In this document: piece after piece, positions 38,315-47,457 of the stretch
Position numbering within the stretch: the stretch's first letter is position 1
Layout: each line of letters starts with the position of its first letter
From: Chitinophagaceae bacterium PMP191F
GTDB lineage: Bacteria; Bacteroidota; Bacteroidia; Chitinophagales; Chitinophagaceae
Length of the DNA stretch: 64,000 nt
Assembly (NCBI GenBank): GCA_001302245.1
Contig: LGYU01000016.1
Span: forward strand, 62,001 to 126,000
Direction of reading: 5' to 3'
Made by a program: the position numbers and the translations under genes
Notes under the pieces: generated by a model
What the model was told of the DNA's origin: nothing
Seen by the model: only the letters and a program-made list of their open reading frames with translations
Database searches by the model: none

Positions 38315-38701
38315 TCAACGCAGTTTCCGCATTTCACGAATAGCGGGCAAAGGCGTTACACCTGTTTTCGCCGTTACTTTTTCTTCCTGCAAATGCTGGT
38401 ACCCCCACTGAATGATCTTTTGAATAACAGGAATCAGCACCCGACCATCCTCCGTAAGCCGGTATTCTACCCTGGGCGGTACAGCAGCAAACACTTCTTT
38501 TTCAACAATACCGGTATTTTCAAAAAACTTCAGGTTTTCGGTCAGCACTTTTTCTGTTAAACCGGGCAGACACTCCCTGATGGCATTGAACCGTAAAGGC
38601 TTTATTCTCAGATGCCATAAGATACCGATCTGCCATTTGCCACCAATGTATTGCAGCGCATGTTGTACCGGGCAACCTGTATACATGTTGTTTGATGCCA
38701 T
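38315..38701 (-). CDS. HxlR family transcriptional regulator
   Basis: The 128-residue winged-helix protein has the HxlR layout: CPVQHALQYIGGKWQIGILWHL near the N-terminus with the conserved cysteine, FNAIRECLPGLTEKVLTENLKFFE as recognition helix, and VEYRLTEDGRVLIPVI as the wing. HxlR proteins often sense electrophiles or redox state through that cysteine. It is transcribed away from the cupin gene, with a palindrome in the 110 bp between them, so it probably controls that gene and itself. Confidence 0.9.
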   Translation of the reverse strand: MASNNMYTGCPVQHALQYIGGKWQIGILWHLRIKPLRFNAIRECLPGLTEKVLTENLKFFENTGIVEKEVFAAVPPRVEYRLTEDGRVLIPVIQKIIQWGYQHLQEEKVTAKTGVTPLPAIREMRKLR

Positions 38702-38738
38702 CGTAGCTGTATTGATTGTTTACTGAAATTTACCACAA

Positions 38739-38752
38739 TTACCTCCAGGTAA
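38739..38752. promoter_or_regulatory. Candidate HxlR operator
   Basis: TTACCT CC AGGTAA is a perfect 6-2-6 palindrome, 37 bp from the hxlR start and 59 bp from the cupin start, in the divergent promoter region. Confidence 0.45.
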
Positions 38753-38811
38753 GTATATTGCCGGTTAAAAATATTAGGACGTCCTTTGTATATATCATAA
38801 CCTCAACCAGT

Positions 38812-39474
38812 ATGAAAAATACAAAGAATACATCTGGTATTTCCAGGCGTAATGCACTCCGGTATCTTGGTGCTGCAGGTACCGGCATAGGTTTATCAAA
38901 CTTTGGTGCCATGCAATCGGCTTTTGCTCATACAGTTACAGCCGGTACACCAACAGCCCTGTCTCCGTTTTACCTGCCTCCGCAACCTCCGCTGCAGCCA
39001 GGTCCTGGCGGAATTGATATCCGTACCTGGGTAAGAAGTTCACAAACCAACAAGCAATTTTCCTGTGTAGAAACAGCTGTAGCCCCCAGGCAAATGGGAC
39101 CAGCTCCACATATTCATCATGACCTGGATGAACTGATGTTTGTACTGGAAGGTACTGCTACTGTTTGGGTTGACGGGAAAGCTGCACAGATTGAAGCAGG
39201 TGGATGGCATTTCAGACCCAAACAGGTTATACATACTTTCTGGAACGGATCAGATAAACCGTTAAGATTTATTGATATGTATTTTAACCAGAATTTTGAA
39301 GACTTCCTGGAAGAGCTTTTTCACCAGATCATTCCCGACATGATGAAACAACAACTTACACCTGCAGATCCTGGCATTGCCAAACGCATAGCAGCTCTTG
39401 ACGCCCGGTTCAAAATAAAAACATTTCCGGAAAAAAGGCAACCGTTGATAGAACAATACGGGCTGAAAGCCTGA
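38812..39474 (+). CDS. Cupin-domain protein with Tat-type signal
   Basis: The start at 38812 (MKNTKNTSGISRRNALRYLG) exposes a twin-arginine signal peptide: SRRNAL followed by a mild hydrophobic run and a cleavage region near SAFAHT. The mature part has one cupin barrel, with motif 1 PHIHHDLDELMFVLEG (His, His, Glu metal ligands) and motif 2 around HFRPKQVIHTFWNG. Tat export fits a protein that folds with its metal before export. Catalysis unknown; dioxygenase-like or isomerase-like functions are possible. Confidence 0.85.
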   Translation: MKNTKNTSGISRRNALRYLGAAGTGIGLSNFGAMQSAFAHTVTAGTPTALSPFYLPPQPPLQPGPGGIDIRTWVRSSQTNKQFSCVETAVAPRQMGPAPHIHHDLDELMFVLEGTATVWVDGKAAQIEAGGWHFRPKQVIHTFWNGSDKPLRFIDMYFNQNFEDFLEELFHQIIPDMMKQQLTPADPGIAKRIAALDARFKIKTFPEKRQPLIEQYGLKA

Positions 39475-39799
39475 CCATTCAACACTTTATAAAAGAACAC
39501 TTCTCCCGGAAAGAAATTCTCCCCTCCTGCTTACCTCACTTACACTTCGGTACTTATGTATCGAAGTTTTATTAGATAGTTTATAGCCATTAAAAATGAG
39601 ACAACAACGATTATAATCATTTAGCGAACCAAAAAGGTTGTCATCCTGCAATGCTCCATTGCTGTTCGGAACTTTCAGTCCCAAAGCCTTATTTTGTGGC
39701 CTATGGCCACTCCAGAATTTCCATTAACATCCGGTTATATACAAAATGTGTTTTACCTGCCATGAAATAAGTATTTTACTTGCTATTAAAATGTATTTC
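39475..39799. other. Intergenic stretch
   Basis: No gene recognised. A weak hairpin, TTCGGTAC/GTATCGAA, lies at about 39545-39564. Confidence 0.4.
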
Positions 39800-40171
39800 A
39801 TGGCCAACTTAACAGCAAAAAGGATCGTCACCTTTATTCCATCCGGTAACCAGGAAGGAGATTTTGAAACCGCCATACAGTTTTACCAGGAAGCTGGATT
39901 TACAGTAAAGTCACAGTCAGATGGATTTGCTGTTTTGATTAAAGACGAGAGTAAATTTTTTCTTCAGAAATATCCCAAAGAATGGATACAAGGCAACCTG
40001 ATGATGGTACTGGAAGTGGAAAACCTGGACGACTGGTGGGCCATGCTGAGTAGCCTTGAGCTGGAAAAGAAGTACAAAGGAGTAAAACTAACAGCACCAC
40101 AAACATATCCGTGGGGAGTGCGCGAAGCACACCTGTTAGATGTATGTGGCGTATTCTGGCATATCTCATAA
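39800..40171 (+). CDS. VOC family protein
   Basis: The start at 39800 (MANLTAKRIVTFIPSGNQEGD) is preferred over ATGs at 39746 and 39791, because it begins at the first beta strand. The 123-residue protein shows a single VOC half-module: FETAIQFYQEAGFTVKSQSDGFAVL, FFLQKYPKEWIQGNLMMVLEVENLDDWWAML and the closing HLLDVCGVFWHIS. The usual final glutamate ligand is replaced by histidine in FWHI. Likely a cytoplasmic binding or resistance-type protein; substrate unknown. Confidence 0.82.
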   Translation: MANLTAKRIVTFIPSGNQEGDFETAIQFYQEAGFTVKSQSDGFAVLIKDESKFFLQKYPKEWIQGNLMMVLEVENLDDWWAMLSSLELEKKYKGVKLTAPQTYPWGVREAHLLDVCGVFWHIS

Positions 40172-40334
40172 CCAGCCTGGCAACAACACCAATCAGCACA
40201 GAGCACGCCATAACTTATCTCAAAAGGGTATATTGTAATAAAATCACCTTTCCTTGTCTACCAGTAAAACTGTTGCCAGCGGAAACATCAACACACAAAT
40301 AACTGTACAACAATAAACGTTGGCCGGCGTTATC

Positions 40335-40368
40335 AGCCAGAGGCTACCATGACTGGTAGCCTCTGGCT
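40335..40368. terminator. Perfect 15-bp hairpin, likely bidirectional transcription barrier
   Basis: AGCCAGAGGCTACCA, loop TGAC, TGGTAGCCTCTGGCT. It lies between the VOC gene and the convergent peptide gene; flanking U tracts are poor. Confidence 0.6.
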
Positions 40369-40390
40369 AAATATTCTTTCTATACGCGCC

Positions 40391-40627
40391 TTATGAAACC
40401 CCTGTGCCACAGCTTACTTCTGCAGGACTGCACGTACTTACATAATCACAAAGCGAATACCCACAGGTAGCAGTAGGACTGGCGCCCCCACCTACACAAA
40501 CCAGTACATAACCACCGGGACCGCCGTTGGTACATCTGTATTGCATAGCTGCGGGTGCAGACCCGCCGGATAATAGTTTCATTTGTTGTCTGCTAAGAAT
40601 GGTTCCGGCAATTCTGAGTTTGTTCAT
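40391..40627 (-). CDS. Double-glycine leader RiPP (natural product) precursor peptide
   Basis: This 78-residue peptide begins MNKLRIAGTILSRQQMKLLSGG: a leader with the LSRxQMKxLxGG pattern typical of Bacteroidota bacteriocin-like precursors, cleaved after Gly22 by C39-type peptidase transporters. The predicted 56-residue core has six cysteines (32, 44, 55, 60, 66, 73) and many glycine, serine and threonine residues, fit for disulfides or thioether rings. No modification enzyme or C39 transporter is adjacent, so those would act in trans. The gene is single, facing a perfect hairpin. Confidence 0.7.
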   Translation of the reverse strand: MNKLRIAGTILSRQQMKLLSGGSAPAAMQYRCTNGGPGGYVLVCVGGGASPTATCGYSLCDYVSTCSPAEVSCGTGVS

Positions 40628-40957
40628 ACATGTGACGTTTAATGGTTAATGAAAAAACAATTCGGAAGTATTTCTAATTTAACAATAATCAGGCAGAAAA
40701 GCAATACCGGCTCAGGGATCGTCCAATAAAAACCCTATAAAACCTAAGCTTTTAAAGGCGGAGATAATGATGGTTTTGCCATTTCCACTTTTAATTTTTG
40801 CCCGGATGAATAACCTATACCGTATTTTTTATTTTCTATCTCATCCACCCTCTTTTATCATCACACAGCAATCAGTAACTACCCGTTTTAACCTTAATTA
40901 ACTTTAATTAACCATCATTTGAAACGGGGCAGTATATATTGCAATAAAACACCCCCG
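40628..40957. other. Intergenic region between divergent peptide and thioredoxin genes
   Basis: AT-rich, with tandem AATTAACTTTAATTAACC words at about 40895-40914; it probably holds both promoters. No gene seen. Confidence 0.4.
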
Positions 40958-42169
40958 ATGCAGAAACTGTCTACCCTCCTGTTCCTTTTATTGTTTGGCT
41001 CGCTTGCTGCAACAGCACAACAAAAACTGCAGCAGGCCGCACTGGTATATACCATGAACGACACATACGTTGTGAATGGAGGTGCACCGCGTCACACAAC
41101 AGGATCATACGTATTTGCTTATTCGCCTGGCGAATACCGTATGTCTCAATCACGCCAACCCATGGATATAATCACCGTTAACAAATGCGTAGAGGCCAAA
41201 CCTACCATGTTCATGTTTAAGGAGAATAACACTTACGCATTTGAAGAACCGGTAAAAAGTAACTTCCTGGAAATGGGAAAGATAAAATTACAATCTGCCA
41301 CCATTACCTATATTGATGAAAGCGCCAGCATTGCCGGCTTTGATTGTAAAAAAGCTGTTATGACGCTATCACTGAACGGGCGGCCGGAAGTAGTAGAAGT
41401 ATGGTATACACCCGACTACCAGTTGGATGGGTGCTTTGATAATTTCTTCCGGGAACTGAAAGGTCTGCCGGTAAATATTCGTTTTAATTATACCAATGGA
41501 ATAAAACTTGGCGGAGTAGACATGAAACAGGTAAGGGAATTTATGCTGGATTCGCTATATACCAATACCGGTGTGGCACGTATACCTTTACCAGCCGAAG
41601 GTACTTATACCAGAGTAACAGAACAGGAACGCATGAAAGTGATCAGCGAATTATTCTCCGACAGCCGCCGCGCTACGCCCAGGGGTACACCAGTTTCATC
41701 CACCACCATGTCTTCTGAAGGTATAGCCATTACCCGTACGGTATTTAACCCGTTTACCATCGACGATACACTATCCACATTTTCCGGTATAGGCAGAGAT
41801 GGCATTACCCGCAGTTCAGCATCTACTTACAAAAACAAAGCAATGGTAATCAATTTCTGGTTTACCCAATGTGGTCCCTGCATTAAAGAAATGCCGATAC
41901 TGAACAACGCAGTGACACGTTATAAAAACAAAAACGTTGCATTTATAAGTATAACCTATAGCAACCAGAAAGAGGTTGAGCCTTTTTTCAAACAGAATAC
42001 TTTTGCATTTGATCACATTATAGATGCATCAGACCTTATTAAAAAATACGGCGTAGCATCCTATCCGGCCACTGTAATCACAGACAGCAAACATATTATC
42101 AGGTATGTTAAAATAGGTTCTTTTGCAGATGATGCTGAACTGACCAAAGCGATTGATAAGATACTATAG
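40958..42169 (+). CDS. Exported TlpA-like thioredoxin with GLPGLI-like N-terminal domain
   Basis: The start at 40958 gives the signal peptide MQKLSTLLFLLLFGSLAATAQQ; a TTG at 40919 is less likely. The 403-residue protein has an N-terminal domain (about 20-260) with AGFDCKKAVMTL and EVWYTPDYQLDG, resembling GLPGLI/DUF-type exported domains, and a C-terminal thioredoxin domain with the redox motif CGPC (Cys305, Cys308) in FWFTQCGPCIKEMP. It ends at a good terminator. Because it diverges from a cysteine-rich RiPP precursor gene, a role in folding that peptide is conceivable, but this is inference. Confidence 0.85.
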   Translation: MQKLSTLLFLLLFGSLAATAQQKLQQAALVYTMNDTYVVNGGAPRHTTGSYVFAYSPGEYRMSQSRQPMDIITVNKCVEAKPTMFMFKENNTYAFEEPVKSNFLEMGKIKLQSATITYIDESASIAGFDCKKAVMTLSLNGRPEVVEVWYTPDYQLDGCFDNFFRELKGLPVNIRFNYTNGIKLGGVDMKQVREFMLDSLYTNTGVARIPLPAEGTYTRVTEQERMKVISELFSDSRRATPRGTPVSSTTMSSEGIAITRTVFNPFTIDDTLSTFSGIGRDGITRSSASTYKNKAMVINFWFTQCGPCIKEMPILNNAVTRYKNKNVAFISITYSNQKEVEPFFKQNTFAFDHIIDASDLIKKYGVASYPATVITDSKHIIRYVKIGSFADDAELTKAIDKIL

Positions 42170-42198
42170 TTTTTTCTCAGACATGCATAATACAAGCC

Positions 42199-42228
42199 AC
42201 AGCCTGGAAATATCCGGGCTGTTTTTTT
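42199..42228 (+). terminator. Intrinsic terminator of the TlpA-like gene
   Basis: ACAGCCTGGA, loop AATA, TCCGGGCTGT (one G-U pair), followed by TTTTTT, 30 bp after the stop. Confidence 0.85.
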
Positions 42229-42253
42229 ATATATCAATAATGTCAATGGTGTG

Positions 42254-43210
42254 TTATTTAGCAGCAGGATCCCATCCGGACAGGATGTTTGCAGGCGTAT
42301 ACGTTTCAGCTTCCTCCGGGGTTAACCGGTGAGACCAGGAAACGCGCTTTTCCGTTGCCGCACCATTTCCATGATTATTATACTCTGCATAAAAGGCAGT
42401 GCGTTCATTATCGGCCTTACCCCAGTTGTGCCACCCCTCCGGTTTTACCGTAGCATCTATATTACAATTGATAAAAACCGTTCTGGCAGCAGGCTTCCAG
42501 GGCCTGCCAAGATAATAGCTACCTGCCGGAGCATCACCAGCCAATGTACAATTCATAAAAACATATCCGAAGGCTTTATTTTCCGGTGTGGAAGCTGCAG
42601 TATAATATCCTCCTTTTTTACCCATAATGATACAACTGTCGAACAAAACAGTTGAAGGGCCAAAGATGAAATCTACTGTTCCTTCAATATAGCAACGGTA
42701 ATAATATTGCCGGCTATCGGCGCCATGTGTATATAAAGTATCCTGGAATCCTAAAAAACGACAGTTTACAAACTTGGCTTTATCACCCGTTACCCGCACT
42801 GCCACTGCCTGTCCTACCGGGCCTGCTGCATTTTCAAAAGTGATATTGTCAGCGGAAAAACCTGTACCATAAATAAAGAAGCTGGCAGAACCGGATGTAC
42901 CGATCTCTTTACCTGTACTGTCTTTTTTAGAAGCGTAATCATCATACGTCAGGATCGTTTTCAGTACGTCCTCGCCTATGAAGTGGACATTATTTTTAGA
43001 GGCGGGTAATATTAACTTCTCTTTGTAGATGCCGTTCTTTATAAAGATCGTGGTAACAGCATCGCTGTTTTCCGATACTGCATTGATAGCGGCCTGTACA
43101 GTAGTATAATCTCCCGAACCATCCTGCGCTACTATGATTTTTTTATTAAATGCAAATACACCCGGAATTAAACAGATCACTAAAATAATGACAGCAATGC
43201 TTTTTTTCAT
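42254..43210 (-). CDS. Pectin methylesterase (CE8)
   Basis: The start at 43210 gives the signal peptide MKKSIAVIILVICLIPGVFA. The 318-residue protein is a right-handed beta-helix esterase with all family motifs: DGSGDYTTVQAAINAV, GQAVAVRVTGDKAKFVNCRF, GFQDTLYTH (oxyanion Gln and first Asp), YIEGTVDFIFG (catalytic Asp) and YLGRPWKP. It removes methyl esters from homogalacturonan. It lies downstream of and close to the CE12 gene (44 bp), so both are probably one operon for pectin side-group removal. Likely periplasmic. Confidence 0.93.
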   Translation of the reverse strand: MKKSIAVIILVICLIPGVFAFNKKIIVAQDGSGDYTTVQAAINAVSENSDAVTTIFIKNGIYKEKLILPASKNNVHFIGEDVLKTILTYDDYASKKDSTGKEIGTSGSASFFIYGTGFSADNITFENAAGPVGQAVAVRVTGDKAKFVNCRFLGFQDTLYTHGADSRQYYYRCYIEGTVDFIFGPSTVLFDSCIIMGKKGGYYTAASTPENKAFGYVFMNCTLAGDAPAGSYYLGRPWKPAARTVFINCNIDATVKPEGWHNWGKADNERTAFYAEYNNHGNGAATEKRVSWSHRLTPEEAETYTPANILSGWDPAAK

Positions 43211-43254
43211 ATACAATGTTTCAATCGAATGGATCAATCGTTTCTTAACTGGTT

Positions 43255-44034
43255 TTATTTTAAAAACCTGTTCAGCGGGCAGTCTTTCGCATTGCGTATT
43301 CCTTCTGCCACAGTTGCAGCATTAAGCAAAGCGCCACTAAGATTGGTGTGGGTATGATCGCCGGGAAAGAAAGTCTTTACTGCAGCCGGTCCTATAGCTT
43401 CCCATTGTTGCGAAATCAGCAGGTTAATATCAATAAAGCTTACTCCTTCTGACCGGGCCACTTCCCCGGCCCAGTTTACATAGTCTGTTTCGCGGTTCAC
43501 TTTATTGCCTGTCCATTTTTCCCGCGGTACCAATGAGCAGACAACAGGTATGGCACCTTTTTCTTTGGTTTCACGGATCAACCTGCGCATGTACCAGCCA
43601 TACGTATGCACCGTTTCAGGTAGCTTTGTTTTCAGGTTAAAGATCTGTTCGTTTTCTTCGCCAATACCTTTAAGTGTTCCTTTTGCACGGGTAGAATCAT
43701 TGATGGCAGCCTGGTCATTGTGTCCAAACTGCATCAGCACAAAATCACCGGGTTTTAATGCGGTCAACACCTTTTCCCAGCGTCCTTCTGAAATAAAGGT
43801 GCGTGTACTGGCTCCCGGTTTGGCGTGATTCAGTAATCCGATCTTTGTTGTATCCAGGAAGGTTTTTAACAAGGTACCCCAGCCCCAATAGGCATTATCG
43901 CCGTTACCATCGCTATTCTGCACCGTAGAATCGCCAATAACATACAATACAGGACGTTTATCCGGTAACCGCAATGCGGCAAGACCACAAAACAATAACG
44001 CAACAGGAACTGCTTTTTTAATAAAGTAAAACAT
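43255..44034 (-). CDS. Rhamnogalacturonan acetylesterase (CE12, SGNH hydrolase)
   Basis: The 259-residue enzyme has a signal peptide (FYFIKKAVPVALLFCGLAAL) and the SGNH blocks: VIGDSTVQN (catalytic Ser), GASTRTF, MQFGHNDQ, and the catalytic Asp-His pair in FFPGDHTHTNLSG. The text matches CE12 rhamnogalacturonan acetylesterases. It is the first gene of a two-gene unit with the pectin methylesterase, which supports action on acetylated pectin. Location periplasmic. Confidence 0.92.
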   Translation of the reverse strand: MFYFIKKAVPVALLFCGLAALRLPDKRPVLYVIGDSTVQNSDGNGDNAYWGWGTLLKTFLDTTKIGLLNHAKPGASTRTFISEGRWEKVLTALKPGDFVLMQFGHNDQAAINDSTRAKGTLKGIGEENEQIFNLKTKLPETVHTYGWYMRRLIRETKEKGAIPVVCSLVPREKWTGNKVNRETDYVNWAGEVARSEGVSFIDINLLISQQWEAIGPAAVKTFFPGDHTHTNLSGALLNAATVAEGIRNAKDCPLNRFLK

Positions 44035-44182
44035 ATTGAAATGTTCAGGTGTACCTGCAATTTACAACGTGATATCTATTCTGTCCAAACCGGGTTCAAC
44101 AAACAGTGCAGGATGATTTCTATCTGACAATTCTCATATATGGTTATGACCTGCACCCATGATCAGCCATGCCACGCAAGAT

Positions 44183-44190
44183 TATATTTG
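44183..44190 (+). promoter_or_regulatory. Bacteroidota -7 box for the D-lactate dehydrogenase gene
   Basis: TATATTTG matches the TAnnTTTG consensus, 44 bp before the chosen start. No clear -33 box was found. Confidence 0.45.
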
Positions 44191-44233
44191 TATTGTTCCG
44201 GCATCCGTTTTATATAAACATAAAGCATATGTT

Positions 44234-45265
44234 ATGAAAACGCTTTTTTACAGTGTTCAGGACTTTGAAAGAAACTATCTCAACAAGGCTAATACAGGGC
44301 ACGATATCCATATGAAAGAAGATCGGCTTAATACTGCCTCAGCAGTACTTGCCAACGGCTATGAAGCAGTATCGGCATTTATGAACGATGATATTTCTGC
44401 CGCTGTAATAGAACAATTGCATGCTTCGGGAGTAAAGTATATTACCATCCGCGCTGAAAACTATGACAATATAGATATACAGGCTGCCAAAGCCCACAAT
44501 ATCAGGATAGCACATGTACCTACTACCCTGCCTCATTCAGTTGCAGAACACAGCATGGCAATGATACTGGCCCTTAACAGGAAGTTGTTATTGGCTAACA
44601 AACAGGTGCATGAATATAATTTTTCGGCAGGCAGCCTGATAGGTACAGACCTGTATGGTAAAACGGTGGGTATTGTAGGTACTGGCAAGGTTGGCTGCAT
44701 CATGGCACAAATACTGCACAGTTTCGGGTGTCAGTTACTAGCTTTTGATGAAAAAAAGAATACACTTCTTGAAACCAGGTATAAAATAAAATATGTATCG
44801 TTTGATCACTTGCTTGAACATTCGGACATCATTACTTTGCACATTGCCCTGAACGACCGGACTCATAATATGATTGATGGCAATGCTATTGACAAAATGA
44901 AAAAAGGGGTCATGCTGATCAACACCAGCCGTGGCAGCCTCGTTAACACACGGGAAGTGATCAGAGGACTGGACAACGGTACCATCGCATTTTTCGGAAC
45001 TGATGTTTATGAACAGGAACGCGGACTGTTTTTTTATGACTACAGCGAGCACCCTGCAAAATATGATGTGCTGTTAAATCAACTGTTAAACAGAAATAAT
45101 GTATTGATCACCCCGCATCATGCATTTGCCACCAACGAAACATTACAGCACACAGCACAGGCAACATTTCACAATCTGGATTGCTGGCAGAAAAATATCC
45201 ATAATGCCAATGAAATTACAGGCAATACCAGCTATTCAAATATCCATCCTGACGCCCTGATATAG
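44234..45265 (+). CDS. D-lactate dehydrogenase (2-hydroxyacid dehydrogenase)
   Basis: The start at 44234 (MKTLFYSVQDFERNYL) is the natural beginning of this family; an ATG at 44159 is rejected. The 343-residue enzyme has the NAD-binding glycine motif GIVGTGKVG, the catalytic arginine in NTSRGSLVNT, the glutamate region in the VYEQERGLFFYD segment, and the catalytic histidine in ITPHHAFATNE. VYEQERGLFF is typical of D-lactate dehydrogenases of the LdhA type. It reduces pyruvate to D-lactate to reoxidise NADH under oxygen limitation, which fits the stress genes that follow. Confidence 0.92.
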   Translation: MKTLFYSVQDFERNYLNKANTGHDIHMKEDRLNTASAVLANGYEAVSAFMNDDISAAVIEQLHASGVKYITIRAENYDNIDIQAAKAHNIRIAHVPTTLPHSVAEHSMAMILALNRKLLLANKQVHEYNFSAGSLIGTDLYGKTVGIVGTGKVGCIMAQILHSFGCQLLAFDEKKNTLLETRYKIKYVSFDHLLEHSDIITLHIALNDRTHNMIDGNAIDKMKKGVMLINTSRGSLVNTREVIRGLDNGTIAFFGTDVYEQERGLFFYDYSEHPAKYDVLLNQLLNRNNVLITPHHAFATNETLQHTAQATFHNLDCWQKNIHNANEITGNTSYSNIHPDALI

Positions 45266-45286
45266 CGATAACAAAGTAAAAAAGAA

Positions 45287-46228
45287 TTATATACCGGCTG
45301 GATTCCGGGCCATTGTTGCCAGCAACCGGTCTGCATCAGCCTTACTGCACAACTGAGTCCCTGCATTCAGGATAGCAGCCGACCCGCAGGCCACTCCGTA
45401 ATATGCAGCGTTTTCCATATCTTTTCCCTTAGCCAGTGCTGCAATTACACCGGCCAGCATACTGTCACCTGCCCCTACCGTACTGTTGCATTTTACCATG
45501 GGGGCAGGTATCTGCAAAGCTTTCTCTGCAGTTACCAGCAATGCGCCTGAAGCTCCCTGCGACAGTAGTAACGCTATGCATTTACCACTATTGACAAGTT
45601 TCCGGGCATATTTTAAAATGGCATTGCTGTCAGTTTCAGGACATCCCACCAATGAGCAAAACTCACGTATATTCGGTTTCACTAAAAACACTCCTTCTTC
45701 CAGGGCCAGCCGTAATGGCTCACCGGAAGTATCTGCAATAAAACGGCTTCCTTTCTTTTTTGCAATCCTGGCCAGCATTGCAAATGCAGTAGCTGGAATA
45801 CCCGAAGACAAGCTGCCACTGGCAACCAGGTAGTCGGCAGCAGGATATTCCTGTATCTTTTCTATCAGTGCATGCCATTCATCTTCCTGTACCAGAGGCC
45901 CCGGCATTACAAACCGGTATTGTAATTGAGCTGCACTATCAAATACCATCAGGTTTTCACGCGTATGCTCGCGGATAGGCACAGCCACAGAAGCTATTCC
46001 TTTCTGCTGCAACAACTGTTGCAGAAAAAGCCCGGTATAACTTCCAGCCATATAGAATGCAGTGGCTTCAACACCCAGTTTTTGTAAAGCCCTGGCAACA
46101 TTAATACCTCCGCCTCCAGGTTCAAATACCGGTTCACTGCAGCGCATTTTATGCCCGGGTTGTAAAGCCGGAACAATTGTGCTTTTATCAATAGCCGGAT
46201 TAAATGTTATTGTTATAATTGATTGCAT
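45287..46228 (-). CDS. pfkB: PfkB-family hexose-phosphate kinase (1-phosphofructokinase-like)
   Basis: The 313-residue kinase belongs to the ribokinase fold: TFNPAIDKSTIV at the start, FEPGGGGINVARALQKLG, and the ATP and catalytic motif VGAGDSMLAG with the base Asp. The start matches phosphofructokinase 2 and tagatose or fructose 1-phosphate kinases. The precise substrate cannot be chosen. It follows the release-factor-like gene by 25 bp on the same strand. Genes of this type occur together with Usp and Hsp20 genes in hypoxia regulons. Confidence 0.9.
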   Translation of the reverse strand: MQSIITITFNPAIDKSTIVPALQPGHKMRCSEPVFEPGGGGINVARALQKLGVEATAFYMAGSYTGLFLQQLLQQKGIASVAVPIREHTRENLMVFDSAAQLQYRFVMPGPLVQEDEWHALIEKIQEYPAADYLVASGSLSSGIPATAFAMLARIAKKKGSRFIADTSGEPLRLALEEGVFLVKPNIREFCSLVGCPETDSNAILKYARKLVNSGKCIALLLSQGASGALLVTAEKALQIPAPMVKCNSTVGAGDSMLAGVIAALAKGKDMENAAYYGVACGSAAILNAGTQLCSKADADRLLATMARNPAGI

Positions 46229-46253
46229 ACCGTGTAACTATGATTTAAAATCG

Positions 46254-47339
46254 CTATAAATTATTTATATTTTCAGAAACTGGTAATAGCACCATGTCAT
46301 TGAACGTGTCCAAAAAACCGGGAATTACTTCCACATCAATATCATTCATCAACGCCAGTTCAATTGCATTGTCGGCATCATTGAAACAATAAAACGGCAC
46401 GGGCATATTCCAATGCTGAGGTATGATAAAATTATCTGTATAGTTTCTACCATATAGCACAGTACCGCTTACTATCAGCAGTCCACCAATTCCCTGGCGC
46501 AGCAATGGTACGATATTACAGCATCCCCATACCGCATTTTCTTTTTTCCTTGCCTGTTCTACCTGCTGTAAAAGACTCTGCACTTTTACCTGTTGCCAGT
46601 CTGTAATCCATGGTTGCAGATGAGTCAACAGTTCAGTTTCATTTGTCATGCTTTCCTTTGAGGGTAAAAAACCGGCAATATGCATCTCATTAACTGTTGT
46701 GCTCCAGAAATAATCAACCAGGTAATCTTCTCCGGCCACAATTACCGGAAAAGGATAGGTTGTCAATAACATTGATAGCATACTGTCTGCATACATCATA
46801 AACCGGTACAAATCAGCTGCAGTAATGCGTTCTTTTTTAATATCCTTATCAAACCCCGGAGAATGCATTAACAGATTACTATCCACACACAAACAACGCT
46901 CATTGTCTGCTTCATACACATCGAACCTGTCTTCCTGCAACCAAAGCACCAGCAGTTTTTCCTGCTGCTTTTTATTAGCAATTAAGTTGCCAAGGGAAAA
47001 AGGTCTGCCGGCAATTACCTTTTCCTCCAGTTCTATATCCAGGTAAAAGACCTTCTCAGTAACGGCCGATACAAACAGTGCTATGCTTTTCTTAAAACAA
47101 CTGTAATTGATAGAGGAAACCAGGTGTTGTAACCTGCTCATAACCGGTATTATCATGGTTACCGGATACAGATCAGCCAGTATCCGCTCTGTCTTATGCA
47201 TGGCACAGGAAAGCTGATGCTCTATCATACTTTTGCCACGCATATGCGGCTCAAAAGGCAGTAAAATGGTAATGGGTATGTCTGCCTGGAAAGTTGTAAC
47301 TTCAACAGATGGGCGATTTGCTATAAATGGCAATAGCAT
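46254..47339 (-). CDS. Probable bacterial release-factor-like (baeRF) family protein
   Basis: The 361-residue protein is not recognised with certainty. Its order fits baeRF proteins, bacterial relatives of eRF1/ pelota: an N-terminal region with ITILLPFEPHMRG, the central FVSAVTEKVFYLDIELEEKVI strand pair, and a C-terminal domain with RQGIGGLLIVSG. In such families, glycine-rich and glutamine motifs act at stalled ribosomes, but I see no GGQ-type motif here. It sits just upstream of pfkB and divergent to mgtA, in a stress island. Treat the family call as tentative. Confidence 0.5.
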   Translation of the reverse strand: MLLPFIANRPSVEVTTFQADIPITILLPFEPHMRGKSMIEHQLSCAMHKTERILADLYPVTMIIPVMSRLQHLVSSINYSCFKKSIALFVSAVTEKVFYLDIELEEKVIAGRPFSLGNLIANKKQQEKLLVLWLQEDRFDVYEADNERCLCVDSNLLMHSPGFDKDIKKERITAADLYRFMMYADSMLSMLLTTYPFPVIVAGEDYLVDYFWSTTVNEMHIAGFLPSKESMTNETELLTHLQPWITDWQQVKVQSLLQQVEQARKKENAVWGCCNIVPLLRQGIGGLLIVSGTVLYGRNYTDNFIIPQHWNMPVPFYCFNDADNAIELALMNDIDVEVIPGFLDTFNDMVLLPVSENINNL

Positions 47340-47457
47340 ATAAAATATCGTTTTACCGAAACTAGCAGTATAAATGCTTTTGATTGGTGATACTTGTCAT
47401 AACAAACAATGACTCTGATCATTCAAAAGGCTATTAAAAGTTTTTTTATTTGTATCC

